Origin: Ghiorsea sp.
GTDB taxonomy: Bacteria; Pseudomonadota; Zetaproteobacteria; Mariprofundales; Mariprofundaceae
Length of the DNA: 14,227 nucleotides
Direction of reading: 5' to 3'
Assembly (NCBI GenBank): GCA_021772875.1
Contig: JAJFLD010000141.1
Coordinates: 1-14,227 of the forward strand
Shown: positions 6,603-14,133 of the stretch, piece by piece
Numbering within the stretch: the first letter of the stretch is position 1
Layout: every line of letters starts with the position of its first letter
Program-made: the position numbers and the translations under genes
The notes under the pieces: generated by a model
Told to the model about the DNA's origin: nothing
Databases searched by the model: none
Seen by the model: the letters and a program-made list of their open reading frames with translations, nothing else

Positions 6603-7700
6603 ATGAAATACGCACAGTATGGTGTGTTTGCTATTGCTGCATTATGTAGCAATAACGCTTTTGCTTTGGAATCAATTTCACCTATATCGGGTGAGAATAC
6701 GGGCAATCCATCGATTTCAGTGGTGGGCAGCTTTACAGGCGAGCGACTACGCAGTGGTGATGGCGTAGGCAGCAGCAGTTTTTTACCCTTGTCTGAAACA
6801 GAAATTATTTTTGGCGCCAACATTGATCCGCATGCCCGCTTGGATATTACCATGACGGGGTCGGATGCGGGCATGGCAATAGAAGAGGGTTTTATCACCA
6901 CAACGTTGCCTTATGGTTTAAATGTTAAAAGTGGTCGTAAATTTTTGCCGATAGGCCGAGTGAATAGTGTACATCCTCATGCATTGATTTATGCCGATAG
7001 GCCCAATGCTTTGGTGAATATTCTGGGGCCAGATGTTTTTATAGGAGAAGGTGTGTTTGTGGATAGGCCATTTTTTGTTGGTGATTCAATGCAAGCATTC
7101 ACTGCCGGTGTCTTTGGCGCAGCCAATGCTGTTGCGTTTAATCCTTCGGGAGAAAAACATTATGCTGGTTTGCTGCGTTGGACAGGCGTGTGGGACAGCA
7201 GCGACTTTTCAACCCTTGAGCTGGGTTCAAGTTTTGTGCGCGGTAATAATGCGATTTCGACTTCGCATAGCCAAACTAGCTTAGCCGATATTCATTTGGC
7301 ATGGAAATACCAAAATCTCAGTGATTTTGCAGTTAATATAGAGTCTGAATGGATGCGCAATGCCCAGCAAGGCGGTGTCGGTGTGAGCGAAATCATTACA
7401 GATGGTGGTTATTTGCTTGCCGATATCGGTTTGAATCGCAATTGGCGTACTTTTGCGCGTTTAGACTACTCACGTTTAAATGGCTTGGCTGGTCAGGCCT
7501 TGGCCAATGAAAAAGCTCTATCTGCAGGTGTGGTTTGGAAAGTCAGTGAATTCCAAAAACTCACCTTGCAATACAAAACAACACGCCATGCCTTACCCGA
7601 AGTAGCAGCTGCGTATGGCATGAAGGTTGGGGATCAAATCAATGCAGTGCTTTTTCGCTGGGTTGTCGCCATTGGCCCACATGGAGCACATGCTTATTAA
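6603..7700 (+). CDS. Outer-membrane beta-barrel protein of the metal-uptake set
   Basis: The 365-residue protein starts at ATG 6603 behind CAGGAG 8 bases upstream. The signal peptide MKYAQYGVFAIAALCSNNAFA probably ends after Ala21. The rest is rich in alternating strand-like segments (ISVVGSFTGE, LDITMTGSDA, LLRWTGVW, LTLQYKTTRH, AVLFRWVVAIG) with turns rich in Gly, Asn and Asp, as in porin-like barrels. It has no TonB box or plug domain that I can see. The C terminus is GPHGAHAY: two His beside a terminal aromatic residue. It stands 43 bp before a ZnuA-like gene, so I infer passage of zinc or a related divalent metal, or its chelate, across the outer membrane. It could also be a structural porin without metal specificity. 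Confidence 0.8.
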   Translation: MKYAQYGVFAIAALCSNNAFALESISPISGENTGNPSISVVGSFTGERLRSGDGVGSSSFLPLSETEIIFGANIDPHARLDITMTGSDAGMAIEEGFITTTLPYGLNVKSGRKFLPIGRVNSVHPHALIYADRPNALVNILGPDVFIGEGVFVDRPFFVGDSMQAFTAGVFGAANAVAFNPSGEKHYAGLLRWTGVWDSSDFSTLELGSSFVRGNNAISTSHSQTSLADIHLAWKYQNLSDFAVNIESEWMRNAQQGGVGVSEIITDGGYLLADIGLNRNWRTFARLDYSRLNGLAGQALANEKALSAGVVWKVSEFQKLTLQYKTTRHALPEVAAAYGMKVGDQINAVLFRWVVAIGPHGAHAY

Positions 7701-7743
7701 AAACACATGTATTACACATCGAAATAATTTTGAGGAAAATCAT

Positions 7744-8640
7744 ATGAAATCAATACTTTTTACCATCTTTTTGGCAGCCACATGTTTGCTACCCATACAA
7801 GCCAAGGCACAGCTAAATATTGTGGCGACGGTTCCGGCATTAGCACAAATTGCCAAGGCCGTAGCAGGGGAGGATGCCCAAGTGATAAGCTTGGCTAAAG
7901 TCGGGCAAGACCCCCATTTTGTGCCGGGAAAACCGACGTTGGCACGTCATCTCGCAAAAGCTGATTTGCTTGTGACAGTGGGGCTGGCTTTGGAGTCGGG
8001 CTGGTTACCACCTTTGATGGCACTATCACGAAATACAAAGATTAAGGTGGGCAGTGATGGTTATTTCGCAAGCTCAGATTATATTCAAGTGATAGGTGGT
8101 TTGACCAAGGTAGATCGTTCTATGGGTGATGTTCATCCTGAGGGTAATCCGCATTGGTTTTTAGATCCCATACGAGCGGCCAAGATGGGGCAAGCACTTG
8201 CCAAACGTTTGGCAAAGCTTGATCCAGCACATGCCTCGAATTATACGTCACGCGCGCAAGTTTTTTCTGAGCAACTTGAGCGTTTGGTACAGCATTGGTT
8301 GCCACTTATAAAACTGCAAACGGGCATTGTGACTTACCATGATTCCTTTCGCTATTTTGTAGATCGGTTTGGCATTGTTGTGCTTGGTTTTGTGGAGCCA
8401 AAACCAGGGGTTGAAGCTTCCACGCAACATTTGGATGATTTGATTGCGATGATGAAGTCAGCGCAAGTGCAACAAATATGGACAGAACCCTACCATATGG
8501 GGCGCATCGCCAAGCGGGTGGCAGAGCTCTCGGGAGCCAAGATTGAAATCATGGATGATGCAGTGGCTGGCTATCAGGGTAGTGATTACATACACATGAT
8601 TGAGACCATGCTGCAAAAAGCCTCAGGTCAAACATCATGA
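7744..8640 (+). CDS. Periplasmic metal-binding protein of an ABC importer (ZnuA/TroA family)
   Basis: A 298-residue cluster A-I (SBP_bac_9) solute-binding protein. The start is ATG 7744, with TGAGGA about 8 bases upstream; the frame extends further upstream but overlaps the previous gene. The signal peptide MKSILFTIFLAATCLLPIQAKA is followed by LNIVATVPALAQIAKAVAG, the typical first strand and helix. Likely metal ligands are the His in QDPHFVPGKPT, the His in NPHWFLDP, the His in VTYHDSF and an Asp near the C terminus (DDAVAGYQGSD). The three-His pattern favours zinc over manganese, but this is not decisive. The His-rich loop of E. coli ZnuA is missing. The stop codon overlaps the permease start, so the two are translated together and should act as partners. 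Confidence 0.92.
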   Translation: MKSILFTIFLAATCLLPIQAKAQLNIVATVPALAQIAKAVAGEDAQVISLAKVGQDPHFVPGKPTLARHLAKADLLVTVGLALESGWLPPLMALSRNTKIKVGSDGYFASSDYIQVIGGLTKVDRSMGDVHPEGNPHWFLDPIRAAKMGQALAKRLAKLDPAHASNYTSRAQVFSEQLERLVQHWLPLIKLQTGIVTYHDSFRYFVDRFGIVVLGFVEPKPGVEASTQHLDDLIAMMKSAQVQQIWTEPYHMGRIAKRVAELSGAKIEIMDDAVAGYQGSDYIHMIETMLQKASGQTS

Positions 8641-9380
8641 TTTTATGGTTTAGCTTGTTGGCTTGTTTGTTGGCATCACTTTATTTGCCCCACCTAGGGC
8701 AACATGTGCTTAGACAAAGAATCATTTTTATTGATCTCGCTTTAGCGCAAGTGGCAGCGGTGGGTTATGCTATAGGTATTGCCATGGATATTTCAGGTTT
8801 ATTGGTTGCAGCTTGTATTACGGTGGTTGCTATTTTTGCCATTGCCGCACTGCCTGAAAAGATGGATTTGCCCAAAGAAGGCATTATGGGAGCGCTGTAT
8901 GCGAGTGCGGCCTCGGCGGGTATGATGATTCTAGCTTCTATGCCGCATGCTGAAGGGCAAATGATGGCATTGTTGTTTGGCAGCATGCTTGGTGTAGATG
9001 AGAAAGAGCTCTTTATCTTGGCTTCATCTGGTGTTGTGGCTTTGCTTTTGATGCGTTTTCATCATATGAAACATTATTTTGGCCGTGTGTTGTTTTACAG
9101 CAGCCTGGCTTTTGCCGTGGTACCTGCGATTTATTCTTTAGGTGTGGTATTGGTTTTTTCACTGTTGGTGATTCCAGGCTTGGCCGTGTGGCGTGGTGGT
9201 CAAACAGGTCAAACATGGATAGCGATTGTGTTGGCGAGTTTGGCCTCCCTATCAGGCGTTATGTTGTCCAATGATTTTGACTTTCCACCCTCATCTTCTG
9301 TGGTGGTATGTTTATGTGTATTTGCCTTGGTCTTAAGGCTTGCCGTTTCATTTCAGAAATCTTTGCAAACAAAAGCTTGA
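8637..9380 (+). CDS. ABC-3 family metal permease (ZnuB-like)
   Basis: A 247-residue inner-membrane protein with about seven or eight hydrophobic helices, forming the channel of a zinc/manganese-type ABC importer. The segment LGQHVLRQRIIFIDLALAQV (21-40) is the family's characteristic first cytoplasmic region, and the helix containing VLVFSLLVIPG is the usual conserved helix near the ATPase contact. The start overlaps the solute-binding gene as ATGA (8637-8640). It is the last gene of the set: 33 bp later the convergent kdsB ends, and no ATPase gene follows or precedes. The ATP-binding subunit must be encoded elsewhere. I see no hairpin terminator in the 33-bp gap. Confidence 0.92.
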   Translation: MILWFSLLACLLASLYLPHLGQHVLRQRIIFIDLALAQVAAVGYAIGIAMDISGLLVAACITVVAIFAIAALPEKMDLPKEGIMGALYASAASAGMMILASMPHAEGQMMALLFGSMLGVDEKELFILASSGVVALLLMRFHHMKHYFGRVLFYSSLAFAVVPAIYSLGVVLVFSLLVIPGLAVWRGGQTGQTWIAIVLASLASLSGVMLSNDFDFPPSSSVVVCLCVFALVLRLAVSFQKSLQTKA

Positions 9381-9413
9381 GGTTAGGCCATTAAGGGAAA
9401 GTATTGGGCAGGT

Positions 9414-10166
9414 TTAAGGTAGTTGTGAGGAGAGGTAGGTTTCTGCGCGAGCCAAGTCGGCGGGTGTATCTACACCCAAACAATGGTAATCACCAACCGT
9501 GACGGCAATAGCATAACCTTGATGCAAAACACGAAGTTGTTCGAGTTGTTCGATGTGTTCTGCTCGGCAAGGCTCTAGCGTTGAATATTTCAATAAAAAA
9601 TCACGGCGATAAGCATATAACCCTACATGTTGTAACATATCACTTGCTTCAACTACCTTGGCATTGCGTGGAAAGGGAATACTTGCACGGCTAAAATACA
9701 TGGCATGCCCTTTGGCATTGCACACCAATTTCACAACATTGGCATCATCAAAGTCTGCTGCTTCACGTATAGGGTGGGCGAGTGTTGCCATTTGCAAATC
9801 AGGTTGGTTTGTAAATGGCGCGACCACCGCACGGATGGCTTCTGGGTTGATCAAAGGTTCATCACCTTGAACATTAATGACAATATCACAGGCGATGTTT
9901 TCAAAAGCTTGGGCAAGTCTATCACTGCCGCTTTCATGGTCGCTGCGCGTCATACAAACGTGCGCACCATATTGTTTTGCCACATCAGCAATGCCTTGGT
10001 GATCGGTGGCAACAAACACTTCGCCAAGCTTGCAGGCAAGTGAACGTTCAATCACATGTGCAATCATGGGTTTTCCAGCCAATAAAGCTAAAGGTTTGCC
10101 TGGGAAACGGGTGGAGTCATAACGCGCAGGAATGCCAATGGCATAGGTTAATTGTGTATCAGACAT
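9414..10166 (-). CDS. kdsB: 3-deoxy-manno-octulosonate cytidylyltransferase (CMP-Kdo synthetase)
   Basis: Activates Kdo with CTP to give CMP-Kdo, the donor used to add Kdo to lipid A in the lipopolysaccharide inner core; a cytoplasmic enzyme. The sequence shows IPARYDSTRFPGKPL at 12-26 (nucleotide binding), HESGSDRL at 77-84 and INVQGDEPLI at 97-106 (metal and substrate binding), and GLYAYRRDFL toward the C terminus. Length, 250 residues, is normal for KdsB. The start ATG lies 2 bp after the stop of the heptose kinase gene (TGA-AC-ATG), indicating translational coupling. A ribosome binding site is weak. Confidence 0.97.
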   Translation of the reverse strand: MSDTQLTYAIGIPARYDSTRFPGKPLALLAGKPMIAHVIERSLACKLGEVFVATDHQGIADVAKQYGAHVCMTRSDHESGSDRLAQAFENIACDIVINVQGDEPLINPEAIRAVVAPFTNQPDLQMATLAHPIREAADFDDANVVKLVCNAKGHAMYFSRASIPFPRNAKVVEASDMLQHVGLYAYRRDFLLKYSTLEPCRAEHIEQLEQLRVLHQGYAIAVTVGDYHCLGVDTPADLARAETYLSSQLP

Positions 10167-10168
10167 GT

Positions 10169-11086
10169 TCAGTGATTCTCAATTTCTTGCCAGTTGGCAG
10201 TTGCAGTACCCACTTTGCCAACCACCACACCTGCGGCTTGATTGGCAGTTTGTGCTGCTAGCAAAGGCGAGTCTCCGCGCACCAAACTCGCTGTGAAAAC
10301 GGCAATGACAGTATCACCTGCGCCAGTCACATCGAAAACATCACGTGCGGCAGTGGGAATATGGTGGCATTGCTGACCATCAAAGAGTGTCATGCCACGA
10401 TCAGAGCGGGTGATAAGAATGAATTTTAAGCCGAGCGTTTTATGTAAATGTTTGGCCATGGTTTCGACATGGGTATCATCATTGATATTGGCCATGTCTG
10501 CCATTTGCGAAGCTTCGAGTAAATTGGGGGTGATGAAGGTGGCACCATGGTAATGACTTGTATTACAGGGTTTAGGGTCAACACCAATAATTTTACCTTG
10601 CAGCTCAGGAATCAAGCGCTTGAGAAGTTCGGGGGTAAGTACACCCTTGGCATAATCAGAGATAATAATTGCAGAGGCTTGAGAAAGCTTAGCACGAATG
10701 GCCTCGAAGATATGCGTTTGCATATCAGAGTGAATGGCGGTTGCCCATTCATGATCATAGCGAACAATTTGCTGATGTTGTGCGATTACACGTGTTTTGA
10801 TGGCTGTAGGGCGCTCATTTTTTTTGGTGAATACACCCGCATCATTGCATCCTAGTTCGAGCAAACGTTGATGCACCCATTGCCCTGGCTCATCATCACC
10901 AACCACGCCAAACATTGCTGATTTTACGTTTAAAGCATGTAGGTTGCGCACCACATTAGCAGAGCCGCCCAAGCGGCGATCAACCTTAGCCACATTCACT
11001 ACAGGCACAGGTGCTTCTGGAGAAATACGGGTAACGTCACCCCAAATAAATTCATCAACAATAATGTCACCAACGACTAAAATCAT
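10169..11086 (-). CDS. rfaE1: D-glycero-beta-D-manno-heptose-7-phosphate kinase (HldE domain I only)
   Basis: Phosphorylates D-glycero-D-manno-heptose 7-phosphate at C1 on the way to ADP-heptose for the lipopolysaccharide core. It is a PfkB/ribokinase-family protein of 305 residues: VVGDIIVDEFIWGD at the N terminus, ISPEAPVPVV at 21-30 and LGGSANVVRNL at 39-49 are the HldE sugar-binding signatures. DVTGAGDT at 252-259 carries the catalytic base Asp258. The C-terminal adenylyltransferase domain of E. coli HldE is absent, so a separate HldC/RfaE2-type enzyme must exist elsewhere. ATG at 11086 is preceded by AGGAG at 9 bases and overlaps the rlmN stop by 4 bp (ATGA). The frame remains open 69 bases upstream, inside rlmN, but the family start is here. 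Confidence 0.95.
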   Translation of the reverse strand: MILVVGDIIVDEFIWGDVTRISPEAPVPVVNVAKVDRRLGGSANVVRNLHALNVKSAMFGVVGDDEPGQWVHQRLLELGCNDAGVFTKKNERPTAIKTRVIAQHQQIVRYDHEWATAIHSDMQTHIFEAIRAKLSQASAIIISDYAKGVLTPELLKRLIPELQGKIIGVDPKPCNTSHYHGATFITPNLLEASQMADMANINDDTHVETMAKHLHKTLGLKFILITRSDRGMTLFDGQQCHHIPTAARDVFDVTGAGDTVIAVFTASLVRGDSPLLAAQTANQAAGVVVGKVGTATANWQEIENH

Positions 11087-12162
11087 GGAACAGCACTCCT
11101 TTTTTCTCTCAAGTGAACAGCGCGTTGATTCACCTCTGTTTTGAGCTGGCCACAAGCTGCTGATATTTCACGACCTTTTGAAATGCGAACCACCGCCACC
11201 ACACCTGCATCATTGAGGTGATGCGAAAACATAGCAACTGTTTCGTCACTTGGGCGTTGGTATAAACTACCCAGAAATGGATTGAAGGGTAATAGGTTTA
11301 CAGTGCTGCCCATGCTTTTGGCAATCTCTGCCAAGCGTTTTGCATCATCAAGGCTGTCGTTGATGCCAGCCAATAAAACATACTCAATTAAAATACGTTT
11401 TTTGTTTCGTGTGGCAATATATTGCTGCATGGCTTCAAGTAGATCTTCAAGAGGGTATTTATTGTTAATCGGCATGATTTTACTGCGTACTTCATTGGTG
11501 GTGGCATTCAGCGACACCGCCAAACTGCAAGGCAAATCATCTTCAAGCATGCGGTAAATCGCAGGCACCAAACCCGCTGTAGAAATGGTGACGCGGCGCG
11601 GAGAAAAGGCCATGCCTTGTTCATCCGTGACCATGCGAATGAACTTGGCGACATGTTCGTAATTGTGCAAAGGTTCACCCATGCCCATCAACACCATATT
11701 GCGTGGATATTCACCCAGTGTGCGGTGGGCAATCATCACTTCTTTGATCATTTCAGCAGTCGTTAAGTTTCTGGTTAAACCAGCCGTAGCCGTCAAACAA
11801 AATTCACAACCAATAGCACAGCCGACTTGGGATGAAATGCATTGGGTTAAACGCCCTGTGCCTGGAATCAGCACGGATTCGACATCGCGGTTATCCGCCA
11901 TGCGGATAAGTAGTTTTTGGGTGTTGTCTTCTGATTTTTGTGCACTGACTACTTCAGGCAGTGAGAGCTCAGTGTTTTCTTGCAGCCAAGTTAAAAGCTT
12001 TTTGGGGAAATGCGGGATGTTTTCCAAATCAAACTCGGCATAACGAAAAACTTTACCCATGATTTTTTGGGCATGCACTGATGACACATCAAGGCGCTCA
12101 CAAATTGCAATAAGCTCTTGATGATCAAAACCCAGCAACGATGGTTTGACAACAGATACCAT
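11083..12162 (-). CDS. rlmN: Dual-specificity RNA methyltransferase RlmN
   Basis: A radical-SAM enzyme that methylates C2 of A2503 in 23S rRNA and of A37 in some tRNAs; cytoplasmic. The SAM-radical cluster motif CxxxCxxC appears as CAIGCEFC (Cys115, Cys119, Cys122), in the family block SSQVGCAIGCEFC. MGMGEPLHNY and the late AACGQL with Cys337, the second methyl-transfer cysteine, are also present. Length, 359 residues, is normal. The start is ATG 12162, with GGATAA about 5 bases upstream. It is the first gene of the rlmN-rfaE1-kdsB run; the terminator of the ferredoxin gene separates it from the gene upstream, so its promoter should lie at about 12163-12223 or overlap the terminator. Confidence 0.97.
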   Translation of the reverse strand: MVSVVKPSLLGFDHQELIAICERLDVSSVHAQKIMGKVFRYAEFDLENIPHFPKKLLTWLQENTELSLPEVVSAQKSEDNTQKLLIRMADNRDVESVLIPGTGRLTQCISSQVGCAIGCEFCLTATAGLTRNLTTAEMIKEVMIAHRTLGEYPRNMVLMGMGEPLHNYEHVAKFIRMVTDEQGMAFSPRRVTISTAGLVPAIYRMLEDDLPCSLAVSLNATTNEVRSKIMPINNKYPLEDLLEAMQQYIATRNKKRILIEYVLLAGINDSLDDAKRLAEIAKSMGSTVNLLPFNPFLGSLYQRPSDETVAMFSHHLNDAGVVAVVRISKGREISAACGQLKTEVNQRAVHLREKRSAVP

Positions 12163-12176
12163 ATGTTATCCGAAAC

Positions 12177-12202
12177 AAAAAAGGGAGCACGAAGCTCCCT
12201 TT
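12177..12202 (-). terminator. Intrinsic terminator of the ferredoxin gene
   Basis: Read on the minus strand, AAGGGAGC-TTCGT-GCTCCCTT forms an 8-bp stem with a 5-base loop (12201 to 12181), and the T run extends to 12177. It lies 22 bp past the fdxA stop and ends 15 bp before rlmN begins. The reverse orientation has only TTT followed by AAAA, so it works best for the minus strand. Confidence 0.9.
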
Positions 12203-12223
12203 AAAATGGATAAGTGGTTCAAA

Positions 12224-12568
12224 TTAAAGACCGAATTTGGCTTTGTTGGCTGAGACTTCTTCAGCAGTTGGAGGTGTGTGATCGGTTGTTTCAGACAAAT
12301 CAAAAGCATCACGATCGGTGTCGCAAAGATCATTCAAAGCAATGTCGGATTCAAACACTTCAGGCACATCTTCTTCAGGGTAAATGGCTTCCCATGGGCA
12401 CTCTGGCTCACAAACAGCACAATCAATACATTCTTCAGGAGAAATATAAAGCATATTTGGATGCTCTTCAGATACTTCTTTGGGTTGATAAAAACAATCA
12501 ACAGGACATACCGCAACACAAGCAGTATCCACACAATCTTTACATAACTGGGTAACAACAAAAGCCAT
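12224..12568 (-). CDS. fdxA: 7Fe ferredoxin ([3Fe-4S][4Fe-4S], FdxA type)
   Basis: A small cytoplasmic electron carrier. The opening MAFVVTQLCKDC and the cysteines at 9, 12, 17, 21, 25, 47, 50, 53 and 57 match the Azotobacter vinelandii ferredoxin I layout, including CPVDCFY and CIDCAVCEPECPWEAI. In that family Cys9, 17 and 57 would hold the 3Fe cluster, and Cys21, 47, 50 and 53 the 4Fe cluster. After the cluster domain comes an acidic tail of about 50 residues, as in FdxA. Length, 114 residues, is normal. ATG 12568 follows GAGAGG by about 8 bases. It is a single-gene unit, with its own promoter upstream and a terminator downstream. Its redox partner is unknown. Confidence 0.95.
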   Translation of the reverse strand: MAFVVTQLCKDCVDTACVAVCPVDCFYQPKEVSEEHPNMLYISPEECIDCAVCEPECPWEAIYPEEDVPEVFESDIALNDLCDTDRDAFDLSETTDHTPPTAEEVSANKAKFGL

Positions 12569-12611
12569 AACAAAACCTCTCAGGCGAGTTTAAAATAAGT
12601 AGATAGGGCGC

Positions 12612-12639
12612 ACTATACGATGAATCATGATTTAGCCAA
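12612..12639 (-). promoter_or_regulatory. Candidate sigma70-type promoter for fdxA
   Basis: On the minus strand TTGGCT (12639-12634), a 16-base spacer and TATAGT (12617-12612). Transcription would start about 37 bases before the fdxA ATG, leaving room for the ribosome binding site. Confidence 0.5.
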
Positions 12640-12750
12640 GTGTTGAAGTGTACGTAGAAAATAATTGCATCCTTTTTGCAAGGTTTGCGTCTTTACCCAT
12701 TGAGTCTGTCGCGAAAGGCGAGGATTACATAGGATAACCAGGAGAATATG

Positions 12751-13259
12751 ATGAAACGTATACATATCCATATTGCAGTAAATGAGTTGGCTGAAAGCAT
12801 TGGTTTTTATGCCACTATTTTGGAGAATCGCCATCGATTGAAAAAGAAGATTATGCAAAATGGGCGCTAGAAGACCCTGCGATTAATTTTGCCATTTCAA
12901 AACGAGGCCATAGCAGCGGCATCAATCATTTGGGTATACAAGTCGATTCTGAAGATGAATTGGCTGAAATTGCCAAGCGTTTGCATGATGCAGAAATCGA
13001 ATCTTCTCCAGAAGAGGGGGCATCGTGTTGTTATGCGCATTCCAACAAACATTGGGCCTTGGATCCACAAGGCATTGCTTGGGAATCTTTTCATACTTTA
13101 GGTGATATCGCAGTGTTTGGCGAAGATACAAAAATGGATGCAGCAGATGAGTCTTCGGCATGTTGTATCCCACTGCATCAAGGAGAATCCAAGCATGGGC
13201 AGGAAGAGGCTGCATGTTGTGTGCCGCAAGAAAATGATGCGACGGGTTGCTGTGCTTAA
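12751..13259 (+). pseudogene. ArsI/CadI-type vicinal-oxygen-chelate protein gene, frameshifted
   Basis: The gene starts at ATG 12751 behind AGGAG 6 bases upstream (a second ATG is at 12748) and reads MKRIHIHIAVNELAESIGFY, then hits a stop at 12868. From 12822 the next frame continues the same protein as GESPSIEKEDYAKWALEDP and runs to 13259. One T missing from the run at 12818-12821 (ATTTTGG for ATTTTTGG, Ile-Phe-Gly) explains the break. Restored, it is 169 residues with His5 or His7, His60 and Glu112 as probable metal ligands, Cys-Cys at 93-94 before the DPQGIAWESFHTLGD block, and three more Cys-Cys pairs in the tail. This matches ArsI (a C-As lyase acting on methylarsenite) and the cadmium-induced CadI group. 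It may be a true pseudogene, a sequencing error in a homopolymer, or a phase-variable gene. No arsR is adjacent. Confidence 0.85.
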
Positions 13260-13280
13260 AGAAATATGATGATTTGCCTG

Positions 13281-13313
13281 TCAAAAGTTGTGTTGTTGAG
13301 ATATTGCTTTTGA
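13281..13313. repeat. Inverted repeat TCAAAAG...CTTTTGA
   Basis: Perfect 7-base arms at 13281-13287 and 13307-13313 with a 19-base loop, between the arsI-like gene and the sigma factor gene. No T run follows, so it is a poor terminator; it could be an operator for the sigma gene or chance. Confidence 0.3.
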
Positions 13314-13328
13314 TGGGTAGATGATTGT

Positions 13329-13358
13329 TTGATAAACATGCAGCTTACACATTTATAA
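13329..13358 (+). promoter_or_regulatory. Candidate promoter for the ECF sigma factor gene
   Basis: TTGATA (13329-13334), an 18-base spacer and TTATAA (13353-13358), placed 21 bases before the ATG. The region is AT-rich, so such matches arise easily by chance. An autoregulatory ECF-type promoter could be present instead; I could not identify one. Confidence 0.35.
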
Positions 13359-13379
13359 AATTGGAAAAAAAGGGGTGAC

Positions 13380-13949
13380 ATGAATCAAAATTCAACAGAT
13401 GTAACACATGCATGGCAAACCTATCAAAAGCAGCTGTTATCTTTTGTTCGTGGCAAAGTGAACAAACACGAGGACGCAGAAGACATCTTAAATGATGTGT
13501 TTGTATCCTTAATCAAAAAAGCCGATGCGCAAGATATGCCCAAACATGTGGCAGGGTGGTTGTATCACGTCACCAAAAATAAAATCATTGATTATTATCG
13601 CACCCACAAAACTTTTGAAGCATTGCCTGAAGATCTCGTAGCAGAAAGTAAGAGCGAGGAGCAGCACAGTGTTGGCCAGCTTTCCCATTGCTTAACACCG
13701 ATGATTAAAGATTTACCTGATATTTTTCAACAGGTTTTAATGCTTTCAGAAATTGAGGGTAAAACGAACAAAGTTGTCGCCGAAGAGCTTGGTTTATCTC
13801 TGTCCGCAGTAAAGTCCCGCATTTTAAGAGGCCGCAAAAAATTGAATCAAAGTATACTCAATTGCTGCACACTTTATCGCAATAAAGCGGGCGAAGTTGT
13901 CGATTATGAACAAAAGATAAATGGTTATTGTCATCAATTTAAAAATTAA
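13380..13949 (+). CDS. sigZ: ECF-type RNA polymerase sigma factor, SigZ-like
   Basis: A 189-residue sigma factor that directs RNA polymerase to a small set of promoters. Region 2 covers about 12-78, with DAEDILNDVFVSLIKK (region 2.1-2.2 type) and HVAGWLYHVTKNKIIDYYR (2.3-2.4, the -10 recognition part). Region 4 covers about 105-158, with LPDIFQQVLMLSEIEGKTN and the helix-turn-helix VVAEELGLSLSAVKSRILRG. After region 4 there is an extra tail with Cys162-Cys163, GEVVDYEQK and Cys184. SigZ proteins share such a Cys-containing tail, so the tail may sense metal or redox state. ATG 13380 follows AAGGGG by 4 bases. No anti-sigma gene lies next to it: the next gene starts 184 bp downstream and is only partly visible. 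The symbol rests on family resemblance. Confidence 0.9.
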   Translation: MNQNSTDVTHAWQTYQKQLLSFVRGKVNKHEDAEDILNDVFVSLIKKADAQDMPKHVAGWLYHVTKNKIIDYYRTHKTFEALPEDLVAESKSEEQHSVGQLSHCLTPMIKDLPDIFQQVLMLSEIEGKTNKVVAEELGLSLSAVKSRILRGRKKLNQSILNCCTLYRNKAGEVVDYEQKINGYCHQFKN

Positions 13950-13999
13950 AAAAGACACAAATTTATTATTAGTTTCAGTTTGCTTTAACATCAGTTTTC

Positions 14000-14028
14000 T
14001 TGCTGATTGTCTCTAGTTTAGCTATGCT
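14000..14028 (+). promoter_or_regulatory. Candidate sigma70-type promoter for the right-edge gene
   Basis: TTGCTG (14000-14005), a 17-base spacer and TATGCT (14023-14028). Transcription would begin near 14035, leaving a leader of about 100 bases before the ATG at 14134. The leader has purine-rich stretches but no riboswitch fold that I recognise. Confidence 0.4.
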
Positions 14029-14133
14029 TTTAAATGCACGAAGGGAAAGGGTTTGAAGAGGACGAATAATCTGAAGTAAAGCAAATGATGGTTATTAAAT
14101 GATTTAAGGCTATTTTTTTCAAGGGGGAAGGGC

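Noticed and set aside
6437..6901. 154-codon open frame on the minus strand
   Set aside because: It overlaps the small His/Cys protein gene and the signal-peptide end of the barrel gene, both with better starts and recognisable features; its product shows no family pattern.
7627..7743. Upstream extension of the ZnuA-like gene
   Set aside because: It overlaps the barrel gene in another frame and would bury the signal peptide; ATG 7744 has a good ribosome binding site.
9381..9413. Bidirectional terminator between the convergent permease and kdsB genes
   Set aside because: No inverted repeat with a T run is visible in the 33 bp.
12801..12830. Programmed -1 frameshift in the arsI-like gene
   Set aside because: The site does not fit X-XXY-YYZ and I see no clear downstream stem-loop; a one-base deletion in the T run is simpler.
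13990..14007. ATCAG...CTGAT hairpin as terminator of the sigma factor gene
   Set aside because: The stem is only 5 bp, it overlaps a promoter candidate, and no T run follows.
14028..14100. Possible c-di-GMP (GEMM) riboswitch in the leader, from the GCACGAAGGGAAAGGG stretch
   Set aside because: The conserved ACGCA-AAGGGCAAACC core and the paired GGACGCAAAGCC element are not present.
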